Of a stretch of DNA of 64,000 nt, positions 8,741 to 16,844 are shown one piece after another. Position 1 is the stretch's first letter. Each line of letters starts with the position of its first letter. Position numbers and translations under genes: made by a program. The DNA is from Magnetospirillum sp. GTDB taxonomy: Bacteria > Pseudomonadota > Alphaproteobacteria > CACIAM-22H2. The stretch spans positions 124,001 through 188,000 of the forward strand of contig JAPZUA010000002.1 in assembly GCA_027532905.1 (NCBI GenBank). The letters are read 5' to 3'. Below the pieces are notes generated by a model. It searched no databases. It was not told the origin of the DNA and saw nothing but the letters and a program-made list of their open reading frames with translations.

Positions 8741-9859
8741 ATGCCGACCGACACGCCGCTCCACGCGCTAGTTGCGCCCGAGATTCTAGCCGAGCTCAAC
8801 CGCACGCTCTATTCGGTGTGGCGCTTCGGCTCGAACGCGCTGGTGGCGTGGCGCCCGACCTCCACGGGCTTTGAAATTCTGACGGTTCCGAAAATCCGCC
8901 TGTTCGAGGTCGCCGAGCCGCCGCGGCGGCTCTATTTCGGCGACCGGCGCATGGGCGACAAAGCGTTCGACGAACTGGCCGAACTTTTTCAGGCGCACCC
9001 GCTCGACGTGCGATTGTCCCAACCCATCGGCGACGGGCCAGGCATGACGCCGATGGCGCTTGTCGAAGCGTTGTTTGAGCCGTTTGCGGTCACCAAGACC
9101 GACCAGCGCGCGGTGCTGCTGCTCGACATCATCGGATTTTCGAAGCTGTTGCCCGAGCAGCAGGCAAGCCAGCTTGCCACGCTCGAATTCGCGCTCAACA
9201 TCGCGGCCGAAACCGCCAACGCGCACGGCATCAAATTCGATATGCGCCGCTCGACTACCGGCGACGGGTTCTACGTGTGGAACAGCCGCGAAGGCCTCGA
9301 GGCCGATGTCGATCTCGTGCTGGGCTACGTGCTGTTTGCGATTTTCCATGCCGCCCTCAAGCGCACGGTTGCCTCACCCGTGGCCGTGCCCGAATTGCGC
9401 GCCGCTATAGGTATTGGCAGCCACTACAATTACGGCCAGCCCGAGCGCACCGGCGGCAGCCGCAACGATTTCATTGTCGGCGACGTAACGATCCAGGTCG
9501 CGCGCCTGGTCGCACAGTGCCGCACGCACCAGATACTGCTCGGCGCTTTCCATCGCTGGGACGCCGAGAACAATGTCTGGCTCGACGAGGAGCAGTTCGT
9601 CGAACGCGTGGCGACGGGCCTGCAGAAGCTGATCGGGCTGCCGGTCATGGGCAAGCGCATCGAGCGCACCGCGCTCTATCTCACCGGCCGTCGCCAGCCC
9701 GAGGGCCGCTTCCAGCGCCAGAAAATCCGCATCGTCGACAAACACGGTTTCGAGCATTTCTGCTTCAATTTGAAGATCAATGCGTTCCTCGACGGCGTCG
9801 AGCCCTATTTTTGCGGGCTGCAGCACATGGAACTGATGCCGGCCAAACCTGCGGGCTGA
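8741..9859 (+). CDS. Class III nucleotidyl cyclase-like protein
   Basis: A 372-residue protein. The central region (about 123-310) resembles a class III adenylate/guanylate cyclase catalytic domain: 'AVLLLDIIGFSKLL' supplies the first metal-binding Asp (D129) and 'TTGDGFYVWN' the second (D175), followed by 'RAAIGIGSHYNYG' corresponding to the 'GIhtG' strand and 'IVGDVTIQVARLVAQC' corresponding to the 'GdtVNvAARl' helix. There is no membrane segment or obvious sensor domain. It may make cAMP/cGMP or be a degenerate signalling homologue. The start is the ATG at 8741; it lies 52 bp after the previous gene in the same direction. Confidence 0.72.
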   Translation: MPTDTPLHALVAPEILAELNRTLYSVWRFGSNALVAWRPTSTGFEILTVPKIRLFEVAEPPRRLYFGDRRMGDKAFDELAELFQAHPLDVRLSQPIGDGPGMTPMALVEALFEPFAVTKTDQRAVLLLDIIGFSKLLPEQQASQLATLEFALNIAAETANAHGIKFDMRRSTTGDGFYVWNSREGLEADVDLVLGYVLFAIFHAALKRTVASPVAVPELRAAIGIGSHYNYGQPERTGGSRNDFIVGDVTIQVARLVAQCRTHQILLGAFHRWDAENNVWLDEEQFVERVATGLQKLIGLPVMGKRIERTALYLTGRRQPEGRFQRQKIRIVDKHGFEHFCFNLKINAFLDGVEPYFCGLQHMELMPAKPAG

Positions 9860-9898
9860 CGCAAGCGCGTCTTCGGCCTTGATTGCGCGCCATGCGCG

Positions 9899-10288
9899 AT
9901 GTATCGATGGCCAATGCACGGATTGCGACGCCGTATTCCGATTCTGCTGGCTCTTCTCCTGGCTTTTCAAGGTACGCTTCTGTCCTTGAACTACCCGGTG
10001 CTTTCGTCGCCGTTGCAGCATCCGATTCTCGACTATTCGGTCTGCGTTTCCGATCCCGACCAACCGCCGCTTGTCGCCGACGGCACCCAGCCGGCGCACG
10101 ACAGCCGTCTCGACGTCGCCGGCTGCTTCGACTGCCATGGTTTGCCCGGCGGTCCCGTTCCGGTTCCGCCGACGGTCGGACTGCGCGTGGCCGTCGTTGT
10201 ACGCGTCGCGGCCGTCGACGCTTTGCTGCTCGCACCGCACGCACCGCCGGCGGCCTACGCTTCGCGCGCTCCTCCCATCCTGGCCTGA
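9899..10288 (+). CDS. Small exported protein with a CxxC motif
   Basis: A 129-residue protein with an N-terminal hydrophobic stretch (about 13-30) that may be a signal peptide or anchor, followed by a proline-rich region with 'CFDCHG' at residues 76-81. Such short Cys/His proteins (DUF2946-like) are often found beside metal uptake genes, which matches the binding-protein/FecCD/ATPase cluster directly downstream. An internal ATG at 9914 is an alternative start. No ribosome-binding site stands out. Metal or redox involvement is inferred from context only. Confidence 0.55.
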   Translation: MYRWPMHGLRRRIPILLALLLAFQGTLLSLNYPVLSSPLQHPILDYSVCVSDPDQPPLVADGTQPAHDSRLDVAGCFDCHGLPGGPVPVPPTVGLRVAVVVRVAAVDALLLAPHAPPAAYASRAPPILA

Positions 10289-10302
10289 ACGCATACCGTG
10301 TT

Positions 10303-10326
10303 CGCGGGTGCGTTCTGGCACCCGCG
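10303..10326 (+). terminator. Hairpin between the CxxC gene and the ABC importer
   Basis: A perfect 9-bp stem (CGCGGGTGC at 10303-10311 with GCACCCGCG at 10318-10326) and a 6-nt loop lie 14 bp after the stop at 10288. It lacks a T run, so it may be an attenuator or a processing hairpin. No cobalamin-riboswitch core could be recognised here. Confidence 0.4.
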
Positions 10327-10391
10327 TGTTGCCCGTTCAATCGCGCGCGTCGCCCAGAGTGCGGCACGCCCGTCGCCAGGAGTCCCAATTC

Positions 10392-11501
10392 ATGTCCATG
10401 ACCCGTCGCCACCTGCTCGGCGCCGCCGCCGCCGCGTCTTTCGCCGCACCCGCAATCGCCCAGTCGCCGCGCATCGTTGATGTGCTCGGCCGCGAGGTGC
10501 GGCTTACCGCACCGCCGCGCCGCGTCGTGACGATGTTCAACTACGAGGAATTCACCGCGATCGCCGGCGTCGAAGGCTGGCGGCGCGTCGTCGGCATGAA
10601 CCGCTTCGTGTGGGAAGGATGGCGACCCGCGATATTCTCGCGCTACAGCGCCGTCATTCCAAATCTCGGCGGCCAACCCGACGTCGGCAGCACAGACGAG
10701 GGCACGTTCAGCGCCGAGAAGGTGATCGCATTGCGCCCCGATCTGCTGATCGTGCCGCAATGGAGCTGGGCGTCCATGGAAACCGCGCGTGCACAGATCG
10801 AGGCGGCCGGCATCGCGATCCTCGTCATCGACTACAACGCGCAGATTGTCGAGCGCCATGTTGCATCGACCTTGGCGATTGGGGCTGCGATGGGAACGCC
10901 CGAGCGCGCAGCAGCCTTGGCCGAGCGCTACCGCCGGAACATGGGCGACATCCAGACCCGCGTCGCGCGCGTCAACACCGGCGCCAAGCCGAAGGTCCAT
11001 TTCGAGCTTGGGCAGGCGGGAGCGGAGATCATCGGCAATTCCTACGCCGGAACGATGTGGGGCAAGCTTGCAACCGACATCGGCGCCCAGAACATCGCCG
11101 AGGGCAAGCTCCCCGGACCTTGGGGGCCGCTCGCTGCCGAAACGACGCTCGCGGCCAATCCCGATTTCATCTTCATCGCCGGTTCGTCGTGGGTGAACCG
11201 CCCGAATGCGGTCAAGACGGGCTACGACGTGGCGCCGGAGGAGACGCGCCGCAGCCTCGCACCCTATGCAGCACGGCCGCTGTGGCAGAATCTGGCGGCG
11301 ATCCGTCGCGGCGAGATCCATGCGATCGAGCACGGGCTGTGCCGCACGCTCTTCGACGACACGGCTGCGCTCTATATCGCCAAGCGGATCTGGCCAGGGG
11401 CCTTCGAAGGCATGGATCCAGTCGCGGTCTTTGCCGACTACCATGCCAAGTATCTGCCGGTCGCGTTCTCCGGCACGTGGATGCTGCCTTGGCGCGCCTA
11501 G
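10392..11501 (+). CDS. Metal-chelate/cobalamin ABC transporter substrate-binding protein (FecB/BtuF type)
   Basis: A 369-residue type III periplasmic binding protein. It opens with a twin-arginine-like signal (MTRRHLLGAAAA ... APAIAQ) and continues 'RIVDVLGREVRLTAPPRRVV', the standard beginning of FecB/FepB/BtuF proteins. An AGGAG site at 10378-10382 sits 9 bp before the ATG. It binds an iron-siderophore, haem, cobalamin or similar chelate for FecCD/FecE-type import by the next two genes. No TonB receptor is in view, so the ligand cannot be assigned. Confidence 0.85.
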   Translation: MSMTRRHLLGAAAAASFAAPAIAQSPRIVDVLGREVRLTAPPRRVVTMFNYEEFTAIAGVEGWRRVVGMNRFVWEGWRPAIFSRYSAVIPNLGGQPDVGSTDEGTFSAEKVIALRPDLLIVPQWSWASMETARAQIEAAGIAILVIDYNAQIVERHVASTLAIGAAMGTPERAAALAERYRRNMGDIQTRVARVNTGAKPKVHFELGQAGAEIIGNSYAGTMWGKLATDIGAQNIAEGKLPGPWGPLAAETTLAANPDFIFIAGSSWVNRPNAVKTGYDVAPEETRRSLAPYAARPLWQNLAAIRRGEIHAIEHGLCRTLFDDTAALYIAKRIWPGAFEGMDPVAVFADYHAKYLPVAFSGTWMLPWRA

Positions 11502-12541
11502 AAGGGGCGAGCGCGGCGCGTGCGGCTTGGCGCGCTCTCGCGCTGCGCCGCACGGGGTTCTTCGCCGCCGGTGCGGGTGCGCTGGCGGCGAGTTTCCTGC
11601 TCGACGTCGCAACCGGTCCTGCGATGCTGTCCGTCAGCGACGTGGCGGCATCGCTGCTGGGCGCCAGCGCCGACCCTACCGCGAACGCGATCGTCTGGAC
11701 GATCCGGCTCCCAGTCGCGGTCATGGCGCTGCTGGTCGGGGCGGCGCTCGGCATGACGGGTGCGGTCATGCAGACCATCCTCAACAACCCGCTTGCATCG
11801 AGCTACACGCTCGGCGTGTCGGCGGGTGCGGGCTTTGGTGCCGCCTTGGTGATCGTGATGGGCGCTTCTTTGCCGGTGCCGGAAGCCTACGCCGTACCGG
11901 TCTCGGCCTTCGTGTTTGCGGGCGTTGCGTGCGCGTGCGTGTGGCTGCTCGGCGGCATTCGCGGTGCGACACCCGAAACGCTTGTGCTGGCCGGGATTGC
12001 GCTCATGTTCCTGTTCCAAGCGCTCCAGTCGCTCCTGCAGTTCCTCGCGTCGCCCGAAGCGCTCCAGCAGATCGTGTTCTGGCTGTTCGGCAGCTTACAG
12101 CGGTCGAACTGGCAGAAGCTCGCGATCGTCGGTGCGACGCTCGCCGTGGCCGCACCGCTGCTGATGCGCGACGCGTGGGCGCTCACGGCTTTGCGCCTCG
12201 GCGACGAGCGGGCGGCCGCACTCGGCGTCGATGTGCGCGGCGTGCGGCTGCGCGGTTTCCTGTTCGTGTCCGTGGCGACCGGAATCGCCGTCGCGTTCGT
12301 CGGCACGATCGGGTTTGTCGGGCTCGTGGCGCCGCACGTGGCGCGCATGCTGCTGGGCGAGGATCAGCGCATCTTCCTGCCGGGTGCTGCCCTTGTCGGC
12401 GCCATCCTGCTTTCGGCCGCTTCGGTTGCGAGCAAGACGGTGTCGCCGGGCGCACTGTTTCCGATCGGCATCGTCACAGCTTTGGTCGGCGTGCCGTTCT
12501 TCGCAGCCCTGATCTTGACCGCGCGACAGGCCAGGTTGTGA
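11477..12541 (+). CDS. FecCD-family ABC transporter permease
   Basis: About 354 residues and 9-10 membrane helices. Family landmarks include 'IRLPVAVMALLVGAALGMTGAVMQTILNNPLASSYTLGVSAGAGFGA' in short succession and the C-terminal 'GTIGFVGLVAPHVARMLLGEDQR' loop that contacts the ATPase. The GTG at 11477, overlapping the binding-protein gene by 25 bp, was chosen; a TTG at 11489 is possible and the start is not certain. It couples to the ATPase gene by a one-base TGATG overlap. Confidence 0.85.
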   Translation: MDAALARLEGASAARAAWRALALRRTGFFAAGAGALAASFLLDVATGPAMLSVSDVAASLLGASADPTANAIVWTIRLPVAVMALLVGAALGMTGAVMQTILNNPLASSYTLGVSAGAGFGAALVIVMGASLPVPEAYAVPVSAFVFAGVACACVWLLGGIRGATPETLVLAGIALMFLFQALQSLLQFLASPEALQQIVFWLFGSLQRSNWQKLAIVGATLAVAAPLLMRDAWALTALRLGDERAAALGVDVRGVRLRGFLFVSVATGIAVAFVGTIGFVGLVAPHVARMLLGEDQRIFLPGAALVGAILLSAASVASKTVSPGALFPIGIVTALVGVPFFAALILTARQARL

Positions 12542-13317
12542 TGGCGGACGCCTTCGCCGCGCGCCTGCATCTCGAAGCGGTCGGCGTTCGCTACGGCGCC
12601 GAACGCGCGGTCGATCGCGTCGATTGCACGGCGCGCGCGGGCGAGTTCGTGGTGCTGGTCGGGCCCAACGGCTCGGGAAAGTCGTCGCTGCTGCGTGCCG
12701 TAGCCGGGCTGCAGCGGCACGAAGGCCTTGTTCGGCTCGAGGGCGCGCCTGCTGCCGCGATCGGCTTCATGCCGCAGGACAACGGCGCGCACGCAGCGCT
12801 CACCGTGCTGGAGGCGGCGTTGCTCGGCCGCCTGCGCGCGCTCGGCCTCGCGGTTCCGCCGGCCGAACTCGACCGCGCGGTCGCCTCGCTCGACCGGCTT
12901 GGGATCGCGCATCTTTCGGCACGCCGCTTGACGGAACTCTCGGGCGGTCAAAGACAACTCGTGTTTCTCGCGCAGTTGCTTGCGAGCGAACCAGCCGTTC
13001 TGCTGCTCGATGAGCCCACAAGCGCGCTCGACATGCGCAACCAGCTGTTGCTGCTGGACATGCTGGCGAAGCTTGCGCACGCGAACGGGCTCATCGTCGT
13101 CGCCGCCTTGCACGATCTGAATGCCGCGGCGCGATTTGCCGACCGGGTACTGGTGCTCGATCGGGGCCGCCTCGTTGCCGACGGTCCGCCGGCTGCGACG
13201 CTGACTTCGGAACTGATCGCGAGAACGTACCGTGTGCATGCAGAAATAGCGCGATTGCCGGGTGACGGGATCGCGATCATTCCTGTTGCGGCACTCGATG
13301 GGAGCGAACCGCGCTAA
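12541..13317 (+). CDS. FecE/BtuD-type ABC transporter ATPase
   Basis: A 258-residue ATP-binding subunit with Walker A 'GPNGSGKSSLLRA', signature 'LSGGQRQLVFLAQ', Walker B 'AVLLLDEPTSALD' and switch His 'ALHDLNAA'. It drives the importer formed by the two upstream genes and overlaps the permease stop by one base. The unusually short helical part (glutamine loop in 'GFMPQDN') still contains the required Gln. Substrate: iron chelate or cobalamin, unresolved. Confidence 0.88.
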   Translation: MADAFAARLHLEAVGVRYGAERAVDRVDCTARAGEFVVLVGPNGSGKSSLLRAVAGLQRHEGLVRLEGAPAAAIGFMPQDNGAHAALTVLEAALLGRLRALGLAVPPAELDRAVASLDRLGIAHLSARRLTELSGGQRQLVFLAQLLASEPAVLLLDEPTSALDMRNQLLLLDMLAKLAHANGLIVVAALHDLNAAARFADRVLVLDRGRLVADGPPAATLTSELIARTYRVHAEIARLPGDGIAIIPVAALDGSEPR

Positions 13318-13346
13318 CCGGGCCTGCGTGCCGGCGCGTCGTTAAG

Positions 13347-14555
13347 TTAAGGCAGCCGCGCGCCTTCGGTCGCGGCTTGCGACATGTCGAAGCCTTTGAC
13401 CTTTGCGCCGGTCATGTCGGCGCCGACGAAGCTCGTGGGCTGCATGCGTGTCGAACTCGAGCCGTCGGCATTGGCGATCGGCAGCGGCAGGGCTTTGGCG
13501 CCTGCGAATTCGACCTCGCGTAGCTTCGCCCCGTCGAACATGGTGCCGTGTAGCTTGGCGCCGCTCAGATCGGCATGGAACATGTCGACGCCGCGCAGGT
13601 TGGCGAGCAGCAGCACCGCCCCGGCAAGATTGGCGCCGACGAATTTGGCGTTGCGCAAAACGGCGCCCGACAGGTCGATGCCGGAGAGGTCGAAATAGCT
13701 GAAATCGACTCCTTCGAGCAAGGCTTGGCAGCCGCTGCGCCCGACGCTTGCAAGCCACGCCGCATGGCCGTCGAGCGCGGTTTTCAGATTTGCGGGCAGC
13801 TGGTTGCGGCCCAGCAGCGGGGGCTTGGCCGACATGATCGAGCGCGCGAGATCGAAGCTTTTAGTGTCGACGTTGGTCATGTTGGCGCCGGAGAAATTGG
13901 CGCCGTCGGCTTTGGCGTTCGCGAATTTGGCGTTGGAAAGATCGGCGCCGATCAGCGAGGTTTTGCCGAGCCGCGCATCCGACAAGTCGGCCCCGCGCAG
14001 ATTGGCGTAGGCGAGATTCGTGTTGGCGAGATTGGCGCCGAACAGGATCGCCCCTTCGAGATTGGCGCCCTGGAAGCTCGCCCCCGACAGATCCACACCC
14101 GTCATCTGCGCGCGCGAGGCGGTGGCGTAATCGGCAAGGCAATCGGTGAGGTCGGTGATTTCAAGCCCGACGCGCCCCGTACCCGATTGGCCCATCATCA
14201 CGCCGCCGCGAAAATCGGCACCGGACAAGTTGGCGCCGTTCATGTTCGCGCCGCGCAGCGACGCGCCGCGCAGCACCGCATTCTGCAGATTGGCGCCGTT
14301 CATGTCGGCGTTGGTGAGATTGGCGCCGAACAGATCGGCCTCGAGCAGATCGGCGCGCGCCATGCGCGCCTCCGAGAGGTCCGTGCCCATCAGGCGCGCG
14401 CGCGCCATCGAGCGCCCTTCGAAATTTACTTTGGCAAGATTTCGGTGCGACAGGTCGTGCGGCTTGTTGGGCGCGCCGACCAATGCCTTTTTCGTCGCCG
14501 CGAGATATTTCCGAACGTCTTCGAGTTCGGTCTCCGAGCTCGGCGTGGAGGACAT
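13347..14555 (-). CDS. Pentapeptide-repeat protein
   Basis: A 402-residue protein. After about 40 N-terminal residues it consists of A(D/N)LXX pentapeptide repeats in at least three blocks (about 40-125, 150-235 and 280-345), separated by 'TGRVGLEITDLTDCLADYATA' and a Cys-containing linker around residue 260. These fold as right-handed quadrilateral beta helices that act as protein-interaction scaffolds or DNA mimics. There is no signal peptide. It stands alone, convergent with the ABC ATPase gene 29 bp away. Function unknown. Confidence 0.88.
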   Translation of the reverse strand: MSSTPSSETELEDVRKYLAATKKALVGAPNKPHDLSHRNLAKVNFEGRSMARARLMGTDLSEARMARADLLEADLFGANLTNADMNGANLQNAVLRGASLRGANMNGANLSGADFRGGVMMGQSGTGRVGLEITDLTDCLADYATASRAQMTGVDLSGASFQGANLEGAILFGANLANTNLAYANLRGADLSDARLGKTSLIGADLSNAKFANAKADGANFSGANMTNVDTKSFDLARSIMSAKPPLLGRNQLPANLKTALDGHAAWLASVGRSGCQALLEGVDFSYFDLSGIDLSGAVLRNAKFVGANLAGAVLLLANLRGVDMFHADLSGAKLHGTMFDGAKLREVEFAGAKALPLPIANADGSSSTRMQPTSFVGADMTGAKVKGFDMSQAATEGARLP

Positions 14556-14765
14556 AACGCTTTAACTTCCGAATCTGGCAATGAAGAAGTGTAGATTGCC
14601 CTTGTTGCGCTGCACTGTCACGCACATTGCGTTCGCAAATCGCGAATCTATCGAGAATGTAGCGATATCGGGCGGCGATTTTTGCGCCTCCGGCAACGGG
14701 CAAAAAGGGGCCATTCAGCGGCCTGAATTTCGGTCACGCCCTAGGGGCGCGTTTGCGCAAGAATC

Positions 14766-15422
14766 TTAGGCCGCACTCGCACCGGTGCCGATCGGGCAGG
14801 AAACGCCCGTGCCGCCGAGCCCGCAATAGCCGTTCGGGTTCTTGGCGAGATATTGCTGATGGTAGGCCTCTGCATAGTAGAATTCGGGGGCGGACAGAAT
14901 TTCGGTCGTGATTGCGCCGAAACCGGCTTTGGCCAGCACGGGTGCGAATGCCGCCTTGGCACGCTCGGCTGCCGCCTGCTGGGTCGGCGAATAGGTGTAG
15001 ATGCCCGAGCGATACTGGGTGCCCACGTCGTTGCCCTGGCGCATGCCTTGGGTCGGGTCGTGGCTTTCGAAAAAGACCTGCAGCAGCCGCTCGTAGGCGA
15101 TGCGCGCCGGGTCGAACACGACATGCACGACTTCGTTGTGGCCGGTCGCCCCGCTGCACACTTCTTCATAGGTGGGGTTCGGCGTGTAGCCGGCGGCATA
15201 GCCCACGGCCGTGACATGCACGCCCGGCAATTGCCAGAATTTGCGCTCGGCCCCCCAAAAACAGCCGAGACCGAACATCGCCGTCACGCTCCCAGCCGGA
15301 TAGGGCGGCTCGAGCGCTTGGCCGTTCACGAAGTGCTTTGCCGGCACTTTCATGCGCGTGTCGCGCCCCTTGGGGGCTGTGTCGGGCGACGGCATTTCGG
15401 CTTTTTTGCGCGTGAAAAACAT
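14766..15422 (-). CDS. msrA: Peptide methionine-(S)-S-oxide reductase MsrA
   Basis: A 218-residue enzyme with the catalytic 'GCFWGAER' motif (nucleophile Cys54) and '[24 protein letters not shown]', followed by '[26 protein letters not shown]' as separate conserved blocks. A further Cys in the C-terminal 'GVSCPIG' may be a resolving cysteine. It repairs oxidised methionine with thioredoxin. The first 40 residues are an extension with no clear signal peptide, so it is probably cytoplasmic. It is a single gene preceded by an unremarkable 86-bp gap. Confidence 0.94.
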   Translation of the reverse strand: MFFTRKKAEMPSPDTAPKGRDTRMKVPAKHFVNGQALEPPYPAGSVTAMFGLGCFWGAERKFWQLPGVHVTAVGYAAGYTPNPTYEEVCSGATGHNEVVHVVFDPARIAYERLLQVFFESHDPTQGMRQGNDVGTQYRSGIYTYSPTQQAAAERAKAAFAPVLAKAGFGAITTEILSAPEFYYAEAYHQQYLAKNPNGYCGLGGTGVSCPIGTGASAA

Positions 15423-15508
15423 GGAGCTGCCCCCTCGGGTCGGCGTGTGACTTCGAGTTCGAAGTTGGGGCGGTCGAGGTTACGCGTCAAGCGCCAAGCG
15501 CCGGGTGC

Positions 15509-15790
15509 TCAGACCCGCAAATGGCGCTCGATGCACATGCGGTCGCCCGGGGTCAACGTGACTTCCAAGCCATGGCGAATCTGCATCATCGTTTCGAGCT
15601 GCTTGAGCGAAAAGAACAACCGCCCGCCGGTCAGTTTGCGGGCCACGATATTCATCTGTTTGGGCGCATCGACGAACACCTGATGAGCGATCAGGCACGG
15701 TTTTCCCTCGGACTGGCCCAAGGTCAAAAACCATTGGGCGACGGAATTGGACCCGATATAGATGCGGTCATTGATCAGTGTTTCGGACAT
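15509..15790 (-). CDS. Small conserved hypothetical protein
   Basis: A 93-residue protein starting MSETLINDRIYIGSN; it is rich in beta-strand-like segments and ends 'MCIERHLRV'. It has no signal peptide, membrane segment or recognised motif. Its shape (a short basic beta protein) recalls single-domain regulators such as FlbT or PilZ-like proteins, but no diagnostic residues are visible and I do not assign it. The start at 15790 was preferred to the in-frame ATG at 15847, which adds an arginine-rich stretch. Confidence 0.6.
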   Translation of the reverse strand: MSETLINDRIYIGSNSVAQWFLTLGQSEGKPCLIAHQVFVDAPKQMNIVARKLTGGRLFFSLKQLETMMQIRHGLEVTLTPGDRMCIERHLRV

Positions 15791-15913
15791 TGTGGGCGAC
15801 TCGCTGGCTGTTCGACGCAGTGATCTTCGCCGATAGGGGTGAATCATCGGTTAACTCGAAACAGAAAAATTTGCGGTGTTTAGGCGCGCCAGCTCGAAAT
15901 TGGAGTAAAGCCG

Positions 15914-16585
15914 ATGAAAGAGCCTGTAAAAGCCTGCGTTTTCGACGCATACGGAACATTGTTCGACGTCCACGCGGCAGTGCGCGCGTACGCGGGCCGC
16001 GTCGGTGCAGCGGCCGAGGCGGTTTCGGTCCTGTGGCGCACCAAGCAACTCGAATACACGTGGGTGCGCAGCCTCATGGGCCGCCATGCCGATTTTGCGC
16101 AAGTGACCGGCGAAGCGTTGGACTATGTGCTGGCCCGACACGCCATCGCCGATCCGGCCTTACGCGCCGATCTGATGGCAGCCTATCGCCGCTTGGCCGC
16201 GTATCCAGAAGTCGGCGCAAGTCTCGACGTTCTGGCAAAAGGCGGGCGGCGGTTGGCGATCCTGTCGAACGGCACACAAGCTTGGCTTGAAGATGCGGTT
16301 TCGGCCGCACGGCTCGGCGGGCGCTTTGCGGCCGTTTGGTCGGTCGAGGCGGTCGGCATCTACAAACCCGATACGCGCGTCTATCGCCTGGCGACCGATG
16401 GGTTCGGCTTGGACGCAAACGAGATCGGCTTTGTGTCGTCCAACCCGTGGGACGCGGCGGGGGCCGCCAATTTCGGGTTCCGCGCCGTGTGGGTAAACCG
16501 CACCGGCTTGCCCGGCGAATATGCGAGCGTTGCCGCCGTCCCGCAGGTCGCAAGCCTTACGGACTTGCAGGCGCATTTCGGCTAG
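15914..16585 (+). CDS. Haloacid dehalogenase, type II (HAD superfamily)
   Basis: A 223-residue enzyme. The HAD motifs are all present: 'VFDAYGTLFDVH' with nucleophile Asp11, 'ILSNGTQ' (motif II Ser/Thr), 'YKPDTRVY' (motif III Lys) and 'VSSNPWDAAGA' (motif IV). The 'DAYGTLFD' and 'SSNPWD' forms are specific to L-2-haloacid dehalogenases, which hydrolyse 2-haloalkanoates to 2-hydroxyalkanoates. A ribosome-binding site is weak. It is the last chromosomal gene before the prophage. Confidence 0.88.
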   Translation: MKEPVKACVFDAYGTLFDVHAAVRAYAGRVGAAAEAVSVLWRTKQLEYTWVRSLMGRHADFAQVTGEALDYVLARHAIADPALRADLMAAYRRLAAYPEVGASLDVLAKGGRRLAILSNGTQAWLEDAVSAARLGGRFAAVWSVEAVGIYKPDTRVYRLATDGFGLDANEIGFVSSNPWDAAGAANFGFRAVWVNRTGLPGEYASVAAVPQVASLTDLQAHFG

Positions 16586-16756
16586 CAATCGACCGCCGAA
16601 GATTGCTTTCGCGGCCGAATACCCCGACTTCGTATCCACGTTTTTTCACATATCTTCGGAATCAAGCTGGGGACGCCATGTCGCGATCGCCGATAGGTGC
16701 GATTGTCGCGTGCCTATTTTTCGATTGCGCCGCCGCGGCAAAGTGGATTCTAGGGG

Positions 16757-16804
16757 GGATGGTGGGCGCTGTAGGGATTGAACCTACGACCCCGGCCGTG
16801 TGAA
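16757..16804. repeat. attL: 48-bp duplicated tRNA-Val 3' segment
   Basis: Identical to 58730-58777. It contains the tRNA 3' end with CCA, T arm and anticodon loop but diverges immediately after (GGG versus AGC), so no functional tRNA is encoded here. The intact tRNA is at the right end. Confidence 0.93.
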
Positions 16805-16844
16805 GGGCGCGGGCTTGCGCCGCAAGGTTTTGTTTTTGCGCGCA

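Noticed and set aside
10289-10391. Cobalamin riboswitch before the FecB/BtuF-like gene
   Set aside because: No B12-box-like core or the conserved paired elements; only a simple 9-bp hairpin is seen.
16678-16803. Small rightward frame entering attL and ending in '...GIEPTTPAV'
   Set aside because: Its end is the well-known spurious translation of a tRNA 3' half; no good ribosome-binding site.
16757-16804. Second tRNA-Val gene at the left end
   Set aside because: Only the anticodon-loop-to-3' part is present; acceptor and D-arm 5' halves are missing.
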